From assembly GCA_017560825.1 (NCBI GenBank), contig JAFZED010000040.1, forward strand, positions 16,418 through 80,417: a stretch of 64,000 nt of DNA, written 5' to 3'. Shown here piece by piece: positions 16,936-26,345 of this stretch. The notes under the pieces are model-generated. The model was not told the DNA's origin. It did not search any database and saw only the letters and a list, made by a program, of their open reading frames with translations. Each line of letters begins with the position of its first letter. The stretch's first letter is position 1. This stretch comes from Bacteroidales bacterium. Lineage in GTDB: Bacteria > Bacteroidota > Bacteroidia > Bacteroidales > UBA932. The position numbers and the translations under genes are program-made.

Positions 16936-18228
16936 ATGAGTAGGATATTGTTGAAAAATATTGTGACAGAGGGGGTTGAGTCAGATATCCTTATTGATGA
17001 AGGATGCATTGTGGCAGTCGTGCCAGCCGGCAGTGAAGACCTTGAAGATGCGGCCGCATTCGCTGAGGTCGTCGACTGCACCGGAAAGGCCGCCTTCCCG
17101 GGATTTGTAAATATGCATACACACGCCGGTATGGCGCTTATGAGGGGAATCGGCGAGGATATCGCCTTCCACCAGTGGCTCGACCGTATATGGAAACTTG
17201 AACTGGCGATCGACGACGAGTATGTCTATCACGCCACAAAGGTAGCCTGCCTGGAGATGATCAAGACAGGTACAACCACATTCAACGATCATTACTGGCA
17301 TATGCCGATGGCTCATAAAGCGGCTATGGAGATGGGCCTGCGCCCGGTTCTGGCTTATGTCATCTGTGACAGGAACGACCCACAAGAGTCAGAACGTCAG
17401 AAGGCTCAGTGCCAGGAGATGTATGAGCAGGCAATGACCTGGAACGATCATTCAACCTTCGCTATAGCGATTCACGCCATCTATTCAGTCAGAGAAGAGA
17501 TGATCCTCTGGGCGACTCAGTTTGCCCGTGAGAGAGGACTGAAGATTCATATACACGTTTCGGAAACAAGCAAGGAGATTGAAGACTGCAAGGCGCAGCA
17601 TTCGGGTATGTCTCCTGTGGAGTACCTGGACAGCCTCGGAGTGCTTGGGCCGGATGTGATTGCAGCCCACACGTTGTGGCTTTCTGAAAATGATGTCCGT
17701 ATCCTTGGAGAAAGGGGAGTAAACTGCGTGCACAACGTAAACTCAAACCTTAAGCTTGCATCAGGCTACAGATTCCTTTACAATGAGCTCAGGGATGCCG
17801 GAGCTAACATCTGCCTCGGAACAGACGGCTGCGCATCTTCTAACAACCTTGATATGCTGGAGACGATGAAGACTTCGGCTATGATCCAGAAGGCCTGGAG
17901 AAATGATCCGTCAGCTATGCCTCTCAGCGAACTGACAGCGATGGCGACAGAAAATGCCGGAAAGGCACTCGGACTTGAGATAGGAAAGATACGCGAAGGC
18001 GCCCTGGCCGACATCTTGATAGTGGACACTCAGAATTACAATTTCCTTTCACCTGGATCGTTCGAGGCAAACTTCGTTTATTCTGCTCATTCGGACTGCA
18101 TCGATTCAGTGATATGCAACGGAAAGTTCGTGATGCGTTCAAGAGTTGTGGAGGGAGAGAAGGAAATCCTGGCGGAAGCAGCAAAAGTAATGTCAAAATT
18201 ACCGTCTCTGGAAAGTCTGGAGGCATAA
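16936..18228 (+). CDS. mtaD: Amidohydrolase, probable S-adenosylhomocysteine / methylthioadenosine deaminase
   Basis: 430 aa, cytosolic, of the TRZ/ATZ (cytosine deaminase-like) amidohydrolase class. The metal ligands are visible in HTHAGMALMRG, HIHVSET, AHTLWL and LGTDGCASSNNLDML, in the usual order on the barrel. The family deaminates adenine-containing thioethers or related purines. Purine nucleoside phosphorylase follows after 11 bases, which supports a nucleoside-salvage role: deaminate to the inosyl form, then phosphorolyse. Guanine or other purine substrates are not excluded. Confidence 0.85.
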   Translation: MSRILLKNIVTEGVESDILIDEGCIVAVVPAGSEDLEDAAAFAEVVDCTGKAAFPGFVNMHTHAGMALMRGIGEDIAFHQWLDRIWKLELAIDDEYVYHATKVACLEMIKTGTTTFNDHYWHMPMAHKAAMEMGLRPVLAYVICDRNDPQESERQKAQCQEMYEQAMTWNDHSTFAIAIHAIYSVREEMILWATQFARERGLKIHIHVSETSKEIEDCKAQHSGMSPVEYLDSLGVLGPDVIAAHTLWLSENDVRILGERGVNCVHNVNSNLKLASGYRFLYNELRDAGANICLGTDGCASSNNLDMLETMKTSAMIQKAWRNDPSAMPLSELTAMATENAGKALGLEIGKIREGALADILIVDTQNYNFLSPGSFEANFVYSAHSDCIDSVICNGKFVMRSRVVEGEKEILAEAAKVMSKLPSLESLEA

Positions 18229-18239
18229 TATATTAAACT

Positions 18240-19067
18240 ATGGATCCAAGAGTAGAAAAGATCAATCAGGCAGCTGAGTTCATCGCAGCGAAGCTTGACG
18301 GAAGGAAGCCGTTTGCAGGCATTGTGCTTGGAAGCGGTCTGGGCAAACTTGCCGACAGGATAGAGAATCCGACAGTGATTCCATATAAGGAGATTCCAGG
18401 TTTTCCGGTCTCTACAGCAGTAGGACACAAAGGTAACTTCATAGCAGGAGAGCTCGGTGGAAAGTTCGTTCTGGCAATGCAGGGACGCTTCCATTACTAT
18501 GAGGGCTACACAATGGACCTTGTAACCCTTCCTATCAGAGTGATGAAGGTTCTCGGTATCCAGTACCTCTTTGTCTCAAATGCAGCCGGAGGAGTGAACT
18601 ACGATTTCAAGGTCGGCGACCTTATGGTCATCACAGACCACATCAACCACCTTCCGAATCCGCTTGTGGGACCGAATATGGCGGACTTCGGACCTCGCTT
18701 CCCGGATATGACAAGACCTTATGACAAGAAGCTCAGGATGATGGCATTCGAGATTGCAGCTGGTCTTGGCTACGAGCTCAAGAGCGGAGTCTATTTCGCT
18801 GGAACAGGCCCTTCATACGAGACCCCTGCAGAGTACAAGTACTTCAGGCTCATCGGAGCAGATGCAGTGGGTATGTCCACAATCCCAGAAGTCATAGTTG
18901 CACGTCATTCGGACATTCCTGTCTTCGGAATGTCGGTCATCACCAACGAGGCTCACGACGACTATGCAGACGACTTCGCCAACGACGCGGATGACGTGGT
19001 TGTGGCGGCAGACGCAGCGGCCGACAAGATGACCGCCCTGTTTACGAGGATCATCGAGAAGTTGTAG
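18240..19067 (+). CDS. punA: Purine-nucleoside phosphorylase
   Basis: 275 aa, trimeric-type PNP that cleaves inosine or guanosine with phosphate. Visible motifs are IVLGSGLG (phosphate loop), [19 protein letters not shown], and [12 protein letters not shown] with the ITNEAHDD tail that includes the base-binding Asn. It is second in a two-gene salvage operon with the amidohydrolase and is followed by a clear terminator. Confidence 0.95.
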   Translation: MDPRVEKINQAAEFIAAKLDGRKPFAGIVLGSGLGKLADRIENPTVIPYKEIPGFPVSTAVGHKGNFIAGELGGKFVLAMQGRFHYYEGYTMDLVTLPIRVMKVLGIQYLFVSNAAGGVNYDFKVGDLMVITDHINHLPNPLVGPNMADFGPRFPDMTRPYDKKLRMMAFEIAAGLGYELKSGVYFAGTGPSYETPAEYKYFRLIGADAVGMSTIPEVIVARHSDIPVFGMSVITNEAHDDYADDFANDADDVVVAADAAADKMTALFTRIIEKL

Positions 19068-19092
19068 ATATAATATATAGATATATATACGA

Positions 19093-19130
19093 ATATGCCG
19101 GGAGTATCTGAAGCGATCCTCCCGGCATAT
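19093..19130. terminator. Terminator after punA
   Basis: A 12-bp stem (19093-19104 with 19119-19130) followed by TCTTT on the plus strand and preceded by an A/T-rich tract on the other. It lies between convergent punA and the GH3 gene, so it may serve both. Confidence 0.85.
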
Positions 19131-19148
19131 TCTTTAAGTCATATCACC

Positions 19149-21473
19149 TTATTTTCTGGTAATCTTTATTTCGTTGACCGGCTCCGCTGGTGCGAGGACG
19201 TTGTTGACCTTCCAGCTCTGTGCCTTCTTCATCTTGTACTGTGCTGTTGCCTTGATGTCAGCTACGCTTGCTGCGAAATGGATCTGATATGTGCCGGCAG
19301 CTGCCTCCCAAGCTGAATTAGCCTCGTTGAATGATGCAAGACCGTAGTTGCATACGTTCATTGTGAGAGTCTGAGACTCGCCAGGGGCAAGTTCCTTGGT
19401 CTTTGCAAATGCCTTGAGCTCGAGAGCCGGCTTGTCAAGACCTCCTGCAGGAGCTGTCACATAGAGCTGGACAGCCTCTTTACCTGCAACCTTGCCTGTG
19501 TTGGTCACTGTGATTGTGGCTGTGAATCCGTCAGCAGTCGCCTTCACTACAGGCTTGCTGTAGGAGAATGTGGTGTAAGAAAGGCCGTATCCGAACGGAT
19601 ATGATACCTCTACACCTGCTGTTGAGAAGTAACGGTAACCAACATAGATGCCCTCCTCATATGCTGTGTAGTCCACATTCTTGCGCGGAGCAGCAGGACC
19701 TCTTCTGAAACCTGTAGCTGCAGCAGCAGAGTAGTCATATGGGAAATTGTGTGATGAAGGGTTGTCGAGGTAGTTCATCGGGAATGTAGTCGCGAGCTTT
19801 CCTGAAGGGTTTACCTTGCCGAGGAGCACGTCTGCTACAGATGCACCACCTTCCATTCCTGGCTGCCAAGCGAGGAGGATGGCGTCAGGCATATGTTTCC
19901 AGGAAGCGGTCTCGATCACGCCGCCGATGTTAAGGACAACAATGACTTTCTTTCCGGACTTATGGTAGGCGTCGCAGATGTTCTGGAGATTGGCAACCTC
20001 TACTGCGTTGAGGCGGAAATCACCCTGTCCGTCCTTGCGGTCACCGCCTTCTCCTGCATTACGTCCGATTGTGAGGATGGCAACGTCTGTACCAGCCTCG
20101 ACCTTTGTCACAAATGCCTTGGAAAGCTCAGCTTCCGGAAGAACAGGCTTGCCCCACAATGTGTTAGGAGCGTTGTTGTTCATTGTCTCTTCTGTATATG
20201 ATATATACTTCTTGTACCACGAAGCAGGAGCCGGATCGACTGCTACTCCATTGCCTTCAAGACCTTCCTGTACGTTGCGGATGTATGCCTTGTTCACGTT
20301 TCCGGAACCTGTACCTCCTGCGATGAAGTCATATGAAGTAACGCCCCAGAGACCTACCTTCTCATCTCCCTTGAGAGGAAGCACGCCGTTGTTCTTGAGG
20401 AGTACCATACCCTCGGCACCTGCCTTGCGTACGAGCTTTGCGTGCTCCTCTGTGTCTGGCTTGCTTGAATACTCATAGCCTTTGAATCGTGGAGTCTTCA
20501 CGATGTACTCGAGCATATTGCGTACGTTTCTGTCGATCTCCTCCATTGTGATCTCGCCGTTCTTCACGCCTTCGAGTATACGCTCCATCTCTACCTGGTT
20601 GCCTGGCTCCATAACGTCGTTGCCGGCCTTTACAGACTTCACTGTGCCCTGCTTGTTGCCCCAGTCTGTCATCACGATGCCGTCCCAGCCCCACTCGTCG
20701 CGAAGGATAGTGGTGAGAAGGTCATATGACTGCTGAGTGTACTCGCCATTGAGTACATTGTATGATGACATTACTGTCCAAGGGTTACCTTCCTTGATCG
20801 CGATCTCGAAGTTCTTGAGGTAGATCTCGCGGAGGGCACGCTGGCTTACGCGTGAATCGTTCTCGTGACGGTTGGTCTCCTGGTTGTTTGCTGCATAATG
20901 CTTTACGGAAGTTCCTACGCCGTTGCTCTGAATGCCTTTTACGTAGGCAGCGGCCATCTTACCTGAGAGGTAAGGGTCCTCCGAGAAATACTCGAAGTTG
21001 CGTCCGCAGAGAACGTTGCGGTGGATGTTCATACCTGGTGCAAGAAGCACGTCAACTCCGAACTCGAGCACTTCCTGGCCCATTGCTTCAGTCACTTCTT
21101 TCACCAGATCAAGGTTCCACGAAGTCGCGAGAGCTGTACCTACAGGGAATGCTGTAGCATAATAGGTGTTAGGGTCGCCTTCTCGTCTTGGGTTGATGCG
21201 GACACCGGCAGGGCCGTCAGCGAGGACAGTCTGGGTGATGCCAAGGCGTGGAACTGCTCGTGTTACGCCGGCTGCTCCAGGGACAAGATTGGTAGTTCCG
21301 GTCGGAACTCCGTCAATGGTAACAGGTCGGCTTCCTCCTACGAGGAGGGTTACCTTCTCTTCGATGGTCATCGCATTGATGATCTCGTCGATGTTGTCTG
21401 CAGTCAGCTTAGGCTGCGCGAAAGCTGCTGAAGCTGCAAGAACTCCTACTGCAAAAAGGAAAATCTTTTTCAT
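19149..21473 (-). CDS. GH3-family beta-glucosidase-type glycosidase, exported
   Basis: A 774-aa protein with signal peptide (ends AFAQ). The GH3 N-terminal barrel carries KHYAANNQE and the nucleophile Asp270 in GIVMTDWG. The C-terminal alpha/beta sandwich (~370-600) has GRNAGEGGDRKDG. A FnIII-like domain closes it (~650-760). The family releases terminal beta-linked glucose or xylose in the periplasm. It lies 35 bases downstream of the MBL-flavin reductase fusion gene, possibly on the same transcript as nadE. It is not part of a SusC/D locus. Sugar specificity is not readable. Confidence 0.92.
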   Translation of the reverse strand: MKKIFLFAVGVLAASAAFAQPKLTADNIDEIINAMTIEEKVTLLVGGSRPVTIDGVPTGTTNLVPGAAGVTRAVPRLGITQTVLADGPAGVRINPRREGDPNTYYATAFPVGTALATSWNLDLVKEVTEAMGQEVLEFGVDVLLAPGMNIHRNVLCGRNFEYFSEDPYLSGKMAAAYVKGIQSNGVGTSVKHYAANNQETNRHENDSRVSQRALREIYLKNFEIAIKEGNPWTVMSSYNVLNGEYTQQSYDLLTTILRDEWGWDGIVMTDWGNKQGTVKSVKAGNDVMEPGNQVEMERILEGVKNGEITMEEIDRNVRNMLEYIVKTPRFKGYEYSSKPDTEEHAKLVRKAGAEGMVLLKNNGVLPLKGDEKVGLWGVTSYDFIAGGTGSGNVNKAYIRNVQEGLEGNGVAVDPAPASWYKKYISYTEETMNNNAPNTLWGKPVLPEAELSKAFVTKVEAGTDVAILTIGRNAGEGGDRKDGQGDFRLNAVEVANLQNICDAYHKSGKKVIVVLNIGGVIETASWKHMPDAILLAWQPGMEGGASVADVLLGKVNPSGKLATTFPMNYLDNPSSHNFPYDYSAAAATGFRRGPAAPRKNVDYTAYEEGIYVGYRYFSTAGVEVSYPFGYGLSYTTFSYSKPVVKATADGFTATITVTNTGKVAGKEAVQLYVTAPAGGLDKPALELKAFAKTKELAPGESQTLTMNVCNYGLASFNEANSAWEAAAGTYQIHFAASVADIKATAQYKMKKAQSWKVNNVLAPAEPVNEIKITRK

Positions 21474-21508
21474 ATCAGTTTAGCTTTGTTATTAATTGTG
21501 GTGTTGGG

Positions 21509-22849
21509 TTATTTCTTGATGTAGATGTTGGTTATCTCACCATAGACAAGTTTGTGCCAGTCTTTTGCCTCGTCGTAACCACCCTGGAGGAATTCCTTGC
21601 CTTCTTCAGTGTAGAACTCGTCTTTTGACACTGTCGGCGCAGCAATGAGCTTGCATTCGATGATAACCTTGGCCTCTTCGTATGCAGGTACTCCGTGAGG
21701 AGTCTCCATTGGAGTGAGCTTTGTCTGGTCCATCTTGTCTGTGTTGCGTCCTGATGCTGAGCCGAACTTGAGAATTTCTCCCTTGTACTGGGCAGGGAAG
21801 TAGCAGAATGTGTAAGTGCCGCTCTCACGGATCTTCTCAAGGGTATAGCGGTTTGCGCGAAGGAAGCACCAGGTCACAGGCTTGTTGAACATTATTCCGA
21901 GTCCGCCCCAGCTTGCTACCATAGAGTTAGGGTCCTCACCTGCCGTGATGACTGTCCAGTCATCGCCGACAAGGCTGAAGATGTTCTCGTCAAAATCCTT
22001 AGGCTGTACGCTCTGGTATTTCTGTGCGAATCTCTCCTTCTCGAGTTCCAGGTCGTTGTAGTTCAGTCTGAATCCGTCTCTTGTGATAACTGTGTTCATA
22101 TTGCCGAAGCCTCCTGTCGGCTCACCGTCGATTTTTCCGTCTAGAGCTTCCTGAGCCATAGTCTGGATGAGCTGGATCCTCTCAAGGGTCTCGAAGTTCA
22201 CTCCGAAGAAGTGGCCGCAGTAGAATTTACTGTAGCCCTTGCTGCTGAAGTAGTCGTATGAATCCTGACAGGTCTTGATGAGTGTCTGAAAATCATCGAA
22301 CACAAGGAGGTTGCCGTTTCCGAAGGAGTCTCCGCTATAGCCGATCTCAGTGCCCACTTCGAGGAATGTTGTGGAGCCTGGAGTGTGACCAGGTGTGAAG
22401 TAAGTCTCGAGGACTCTTCCGCCCAGGTCGATGAGCTGGCCGTTTTCAAGGTACTTGATTGTACCCTTGTAGTCTGGCATAAAGGCAGGAACAAACACTG
22501 TGTCTGCAGGATTGATCCACACTTCGTCGAAACATCCTGCTGCACCGGCGTGGTCAGGGTGAACGTGTGTGAGAATAAGTGTGACAGGCTTTTTAGTGAT
22601 CTTTGCGACTATTCTGTCCAGATTTGGAATGGTTGTGCCGGCATCGATGAGGACAGCCTTGTCCTTACCTTCTATGATATACATAGTCTCGGATGACATA
22701 ACATTACCAGAGCCTATCCAGGTGTGCTTGTCGAGCTTGCGGAAGGTAACGTTTGCGTCCTTATAGACGGTCTTGAGATTCTGAAGCGGCTGAGCTGTGG
22801 CCGTAAGGCAGATGACAGCAGCTGCGATTGCAAGGATGATCTTTTTCAT
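21509..22849 (-). CDS. Exported fusion of metallo-beta-lactamase-fold hydrolase and flavin-reductase-like domain
   Basis: 446 aa with a clear signal peptide (ends ATAQ). Residues ~25-260 are an MBL fold: HVHPDH at 95-100, then PGHTPGST, YSGDS and FYCGHF supply the metal ligands. Residues ~285-446 resemble the flavin reductase / FMN-binding split barrel (SMVASWGGLG, then KPVTWCFLRANRYT, then ESGTYTFCYFP). This order of two domains in an exported protein is unusual: flavodiiron proteins combine an MBL fold with flavodoxin and are cytosolic. It starts 8 bases after nadE. The reaction is unknown. Confidence 0.82.
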   Translation of the reverse strand: MKKIILAIAAAVICLTATAQPLQNLKTVYKDANVTFRKLDKHTWIGSGNVMSSETMYIIEGKDKAVLIDAGTTIPNLDRIVAKITKKPVTLILTHVHPDHAGAAGCFDEVWINPADTVFVPAFMPDYKGTIKYLENGQLIDLGGRVLETYFTPGHTPGSTTFLEVGTEIGYSGDSFGNGNLLVFDDFQTLIKTCQDSYDYFSSKGYSKFYCGHFFGVNFETLERIQLIQTMAQEALDGKIDGEPTGGFGNMNTVITRDGFRLNYNDLELEKERFAQKYQSVQPKDFDENIFSLVGDDWTVITAGEDPNSMVASWGGLGIMFNKPVTWCFLRANRYTLEKIRESGTYTFCYFPAQYKGEILKFGSASGRNTDKMDQTKLTPMETPHGVPAYEEAKVIIECKLIAAPTVSKDEFYTEEGKEFLQGGYDEAKDWHKLVYGEITNIYIKK

Positions 22850-22857
22850 ATGTCAGG

Positions 22858-24873
22858 TTATTTTATGTCAGATGAGAATAATGTGCTCCAGGCGTCGGAA
22901 GGCATACAATAACCGCCGCGAGGGGAGAGGCCTACCGAGCCGACCCTTGGTCCGTCTGGCATACACGAACGCTTGAACTGCTGGTTGAAGAAGCGGCGTA
23001 CGAAGGTTCTGAGCCATTTCAAGATGGTCTGGTCGTCGTAGTCGAAGGCCTTGCGGGCAAGGAAATATATCTTTTCAGGGCTGCTGCCGAATTTCACGAA
23101 GTTATATATGAAGAAGTCGTGAAGCTCGTACGGACCTACAAGGTCCTCTGTAACCTGCTGGATCTCACCGTTTTCGTTCGCAGGAAGCAGCTCCGGACTG
23201 ATCGGTGTGTCTACGATGTCGAGCAGGATGCTCCTTATGCTTCTGCCGTGAGGATCCTCGCCTGCATCGAACCTGTTCTCCGCTGCCCATTTCACCAGAC
23301 CGCGTACAAGCGTCTTAGGAATGCCTCCGTTGACTCCGTACATCGACATATGGTCTCCGTTGTATGTCGCCCATCCGAGTGCGAGCTCGGACAGGTCGCC
23401 TGTGCCGACTACAATTCCGCCAGTCTGGTTGGCGATGTCCATAAGTATCTGTGTCCTTTCGCGGGCCTGGGAGTTCTCATAGGTCGCGTCGTGTACTGAT
23501 GAATCGTGGGTGATGTCTCTGAAATGCTGCTCGCAGGCAGGCACGATGGAAATCTCCCTGCAGGTCACTCCAAGGGCCTCCATAAGGTCCCAGGCATTGT
23601 TTTTTGTGCGTGATGTGGTTCCGAAGCCAGGCATAGTGACAGCAACGATGCGGTCTCTTGTCCATCCGAGCCTGTCCACTGCAAGGACAGCCACAAGCAG
23701 GGCCAGTGTGCTGTCGAGACCGCCTGAAATGCCTATGACGGCAGTCCTGCAGCCGATATGGTTCAGGCGTGTCATCAGGGCTGACACCTGTATCGAGAGG
23801 ATCTCCCTGCATCTTTCGTCAAGACCTTCAGCCGGTGCGAACGGATGTGGCTCTACAGTTCTGTAGAGCTTTTTCTCGAAGTCGCTGCCGCAGGCGGCCC
23901 CGACATTTCTTCTTTCATATATCCTGTAATATGACGAAGAGTCTGTGCCGACAGGTGATATGCAGATCAGAGGCGACTTTCTTCTGAGGGCTTCGAGCCT
24001 TTGCACGTCGATGTCTGCGACGATGAGCGACGGTTCGATCTGGTACCTCTCGTTTTCTGCGAGCATATGGCCGTTTTCCCATATGGACGCCGCTCCTGCA
24101 TATACATTGTCCTGCGTAGATTCGCCGAATCCGGCAGAGGCGTAGATATATCCGCATATGTTCTTGGCTGAATGCTGCTTCAGGAGGTCTTTTCTATATG
24201 TGTCCCTCATCAGCACTTCCTTGTCGGCCGAGAGGTTTGCGATGATCTGCGCGCCCTGGATGGCGTGGAATGACGACGGCGGTACAGGCGCCCACACGTC
24301 GCCACCGAGTTCAACTGCAAATGTGCAGTGGCCAAGGCCGAAAAGAAGGTTCGGGGATATATTGGATTTCTGTCCTGCATATCTTATCTCTCCGCAGAAG
24401 CCTTCGCGCACGGTGTCCTTGCCGTTCTCTACGTAAGTGCCGTCATTTCTCACCTTGGGAGAAAGGAAGTCGGCTCCGGATGCGAACCATCTGGCTTCCT
24501 CGGCCGATAGGTATGTCTTAGGTACTATACCCTTGATGTTGCCGTTTCTGATGACTATGGCACAGTTGTACAGGCGGCTGCGGTAAGGGACTGGGGCTCC
24601 GACAATCATCGTGACTGTCTTCCCGCGGCTGAATTCGACAATCTTCTTCACTCCTTCCTCAGCTCCTCTGACAAGGAGATCCTGGAGGAAGAGGTCTCCG
24701 CAGGAACTTCCTGTCAGGGACAGCTCCGGAAACACGACAAGCGACACTTCCTTCTCGAACGCGTCGCTTGCCAGGCGGCATATTTCAGCCGCATTGAATG
24801 TAGTGTCAGCTATTCTCACTGCCGGTACGGCAGCTGCTGAACGGATGAATCCGTAATTATTCATATTTTCCAT
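22858..24873 (-). CDS. nadE: NAD(+) synthase of the glutamine-dependent type, glutaminase site apparently degenerate
   Basis: 671 aa with two domains. Residues ~1-300 are the nitrilase-like glutaminase (FPELSLTG Glu, IVPKTYLS Lys). Residues ~340-671 are the ATP-dependent synthetase with P-loop GISGGLDSTLA. The synthetase part is intact, with GTGDLSELALGWATYNGDHMS and the conserved RSCMPDGPRVGSVGLSPRGG end. At the nucleophile position the usual E-I-C-E-D-L-W reads E-L-G-G-D-V-W, with Gly190 where the catalytic Cys should be. The loop after KTYL is about four residues short. The enzyme probably uses free ammonia. It likely leads an operon with the fusion gene and GH3. Confidence 0.9.
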   Translation of the reverse strand: MENMNNYGFIRSAAAVPAVRIADTTFNAAEICRLASDAFEKEVSLVVFPELSLTGSSCGDLFLQDLLVRGAEEGVKKIVEFSRGKTVTMIVGAPVPYRSRLYNCAIVIRNGNIKGIVPKTYLSAEEARWFASGADFLSPKVRNDGTYVENGKDTVREGFCGEIRYAGQKSNISPNLLFGLGHCTFAVELGGDVWAPVPPSSFHAIQGAQIIANLSADKEVLMRDTYRKDLLKQHSAKNICGYIYASAGFGESTQDNVYAGAASIWENGHMLAENERYQIEPSLIVADIDVQRLEALRRKSPLICISPVGTDSSSYYRIYERRNVGAACGSDFEKKLYRTVEPHPFAPAEGLDERCREILSIQVSALMTRLNHIGCRTAVIGISGGLDSTLALLVAVLAVDRLGWTRDRIVAVTMPGFGTTSRTKNNAWDLMEALGVTCREISIVPACEQHFRDITHDSSVHDATYENSQARERTQILMDIANQTGGIVVGTGDLSELALGWATYNGDHMSMYGVNGGIPKTLVRGLVKWAAENRFDAGEDPHGRSIRSILLDIVDTPISPELLPANENGEIQQVTEDLVGPYELHDFFIYNFVKFGSSPEKIYFLARKAFDYDDQTILKWLRTFVRRFFNQQFKRSCMPDGPRVGSVGLSPRGGYCMPSDAWSTLFSSDIK

Positions 24874-24902
24874 CGATTGAATCTTTTCGGGAGATATAAA
24901 AA

Positions 24903-24929
24903 AGGACAGCTGAATGCTCCAGCCGTCCT
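24903..24929 (-). terminator. Terminator of the DUF3276 gene
   Basis: Hairpin AGGACaGCTG (24903-24912) with CAGCcGTCCT (24920-24929), one mismatch, followed on the minus strand by a run of T. It sits 15 bases after the DUF3276 stop. Confidence 0.75.
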
Positions 24930-24943
24930 CCCTCTATTCGGTT

Positions 24944-25267
24944 TTATAGTTCTTCAAAATTTACGTCGGTGAACTGGTCGCCGGCTTTGTTGGTCTTCGC
25001 CTTGATGTACTTGATCACCTCTTCAAGTCCCTCTGCGAATTTTTCAAAGTCTTCCTTGTAAAGGAAAATCTTGTGTTTGTCATAGGCATACTGGCCGTTG
25101 TTGTCTACCCTGCGCTTGCTTTCTGTGATCGTCAGGTAGTAATCGTTGCCCTTTGTGGCCTTGACGTCAAAGAAGTATGTACGCTTTCCAGCTCTTACAG
25201 GTTTTGAATAAATGTCCTCACCTGAACGCTCCTGAGCATTTGCTCCATCATAATCCTCACTATACAT
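24944..25267 (-). CDS. DUF3276 / PUR-alpha-like nucleic-acid-binding protein
   Basis: A 107-aa cytosolic protein with one PUR repeat: RTYFFDVKATKGNDYYLTI, a charged turn, then KHKIFLYKEDFEKFAEGL. The family is nearly universal in Bacteroidetes and related to spirochete BpuR, which binds single-stranded DNA and RNA. The N-terminus is acidic and the C-terminus short. It is monocistronic, divergent from nusB, with its own promoter box and terminator. Confidence 0.88.
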   Translation of the reverse strand: MYSEDYDGANAQERSGEDIYSKPVRAGKRTYFFDVKATKGNDYYLTITESKRRVDNNGQYAYDKHKIFLYKEDFEKFAEGLEEVIKYIKAKTNKAGDQFTDVNFEEL

Positions 25268-25296
25268 AGCATATCTTTTTTTAAGTAAATCTTTAC

Positions 25297-25304
25297 AAAG
25301 TTAG
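25297..25304 (-). promoter_or_regulatory. -7 promoter box of the DUF3276 gene
   Basis: Minus-strand TAACTTTG, a perfect TAnnTTTG, about 30 bases before the start. It is divergent from and close to the nusB promoter. Confidence 0.5.
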
Positions 25305-25325
25305 GGATTTTTCTGAAAATGCGTG

Positions 25326-25333
25326 TATCTTTG
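25326..25333 (+). promoter_or_regulatory. -7 promoter box of the nusB operon
   Basis: TATCTTTG, a perfect TAnnTTTG, 21 bases before the ATG at 25355. It lies downstream of the alternative ATG at 25319 and therefore rules that start out. Confidence 0.55.
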
Positions 25334-25354
25334 CATAAAATTTTGGTAAAAAAT

Positions 25355-26314
25355 ATGCTTAACAGAAGAATTCTCAGAATTAAGGCCTTCAAAGTGTTGT
25401 ATAGCAGCATTTTATCGGAGAATGTGACCCTCGCTCAGGCTGAAAGCCAGCTCGAATTGTCGTGCGAGGCAACAAGAGACCTTTACATTTATATGCTCGG
25501 CATCGTGTCGCCGTTGACAAAAATCGCCCAGGACAGGATCGAATCCCTCAAGGCGAAGTTCAACCCGACAGAGGAAGAGCGCAATCCAAATATGAAATTT
25601 GCAGAGAATGCCCTTGCTAAGCTTCTCGATGAGAATGAAGATTTCCAGAAGGTATTCAAGAAGAAGAAATTCGACTGGACCCAGTACGACCTTCTTCTCA
25701 AGAAGATAATGACTTCCATAGCTTCAAAGGATTACTACGCTGAGTATATGGCAAGTCCTGAAAGGTCACTCGCTGAAGACTGCAAGCTCTTCACAAGAAT
25801 CTTCGAGGAGGAGTTCGTGGACAGCGAGGAACTCGAGACACTGCTCGAGGAGAAATCGCTTTATTGGAACGATGACCTGGCATATGCTTTGACTTGGTGC
25901 TGCAAGACCTTCAAAGGCTTTGCTCAGGGAGAGTCGTGGAGCCTGCTTCCTCTGTACCAGAGTGAGATCCTCAAAGGTGAGGGAGTGGAGAGCGACAAGT
26001 TCTTTGTAAGAAAGCTTCTCCAGGCTGCATTTGCGGGTTATGAAAGGTACTCTGCAATGGTTGCTGAGTCTGTTTCAGGATGGGAGAAGGAGCGTCTCTT
26101 CTCTACTGACGTTGTCCTTATCGTTATGGGACTTGCTGAAGTCGCAACATTCCCGACAATTCCTGTGAAGGTGTCTATGAACGAGTACGTGGAGATCTCG
26201 AAGTTCTACGGAACTCCGAAGAGCCGTTCATTCGTGAACGGAATCCTCGACAGACTTGTACAGAGACTTGCTGACGAAGGCGCAGTCAAGAAGGAAGGAA
26301 AAGGACTTTTGTAA
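25355..26314 (+). CDS. nusB: Transcription antitermination factor NusB
   Basis: 319 aa from the start MLNRRILRIKAFKVLYS, which matches family N-termini. The long Bacteroidetes form has an extended N-terminal region of unknown role. The conserved all-helical NusB domain sits in the last ~150 residues (KLLQAAFAGYERYS to SRSFVNGILDRL, the RNA-binding and S10-contact surface). It acts in rRNA antitermination. It leads a run of seven closely spaced genes. Confidence 0.9.
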   Translation: MLNRRILRIKAFKVLYSSILSENVTLAQAESQLELSCEATRDLYIYMLGIVSPLTKIAQDRIESLKAKFNPTEEERNPNMKFAENALAKLLDENEDFQKVFKKKKFDWTQYDLLLKKIMTSIASKDYYAEYMASPERSLAEDCKLFTRIFEEEFVDSEELETLLEEKSLYWNDDLAYALTWCCKTFKGFAQGESWSLLPLYQSEILKGEGVESDKFFVRKLLQAAFAGYERYSAMVAESVSGWEKERLFSTDVVLIVMGLAEVATFPTIPVKVSMNEYVEISKFYGTPKSRSFVNGILDRLVQRLADEGAVKKEGKGLL

Positions 26315-26345
26315 GAATTATAAACTTTAAAAAAAACTGATAATT

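Noticed and set aside
25319-25354. Upstream in-frame start for nusB
   Set aside because: The -7 promoter box at 25326-25333 would lie inside the coding region, and the protein from 25355 matches the family N-terminus.
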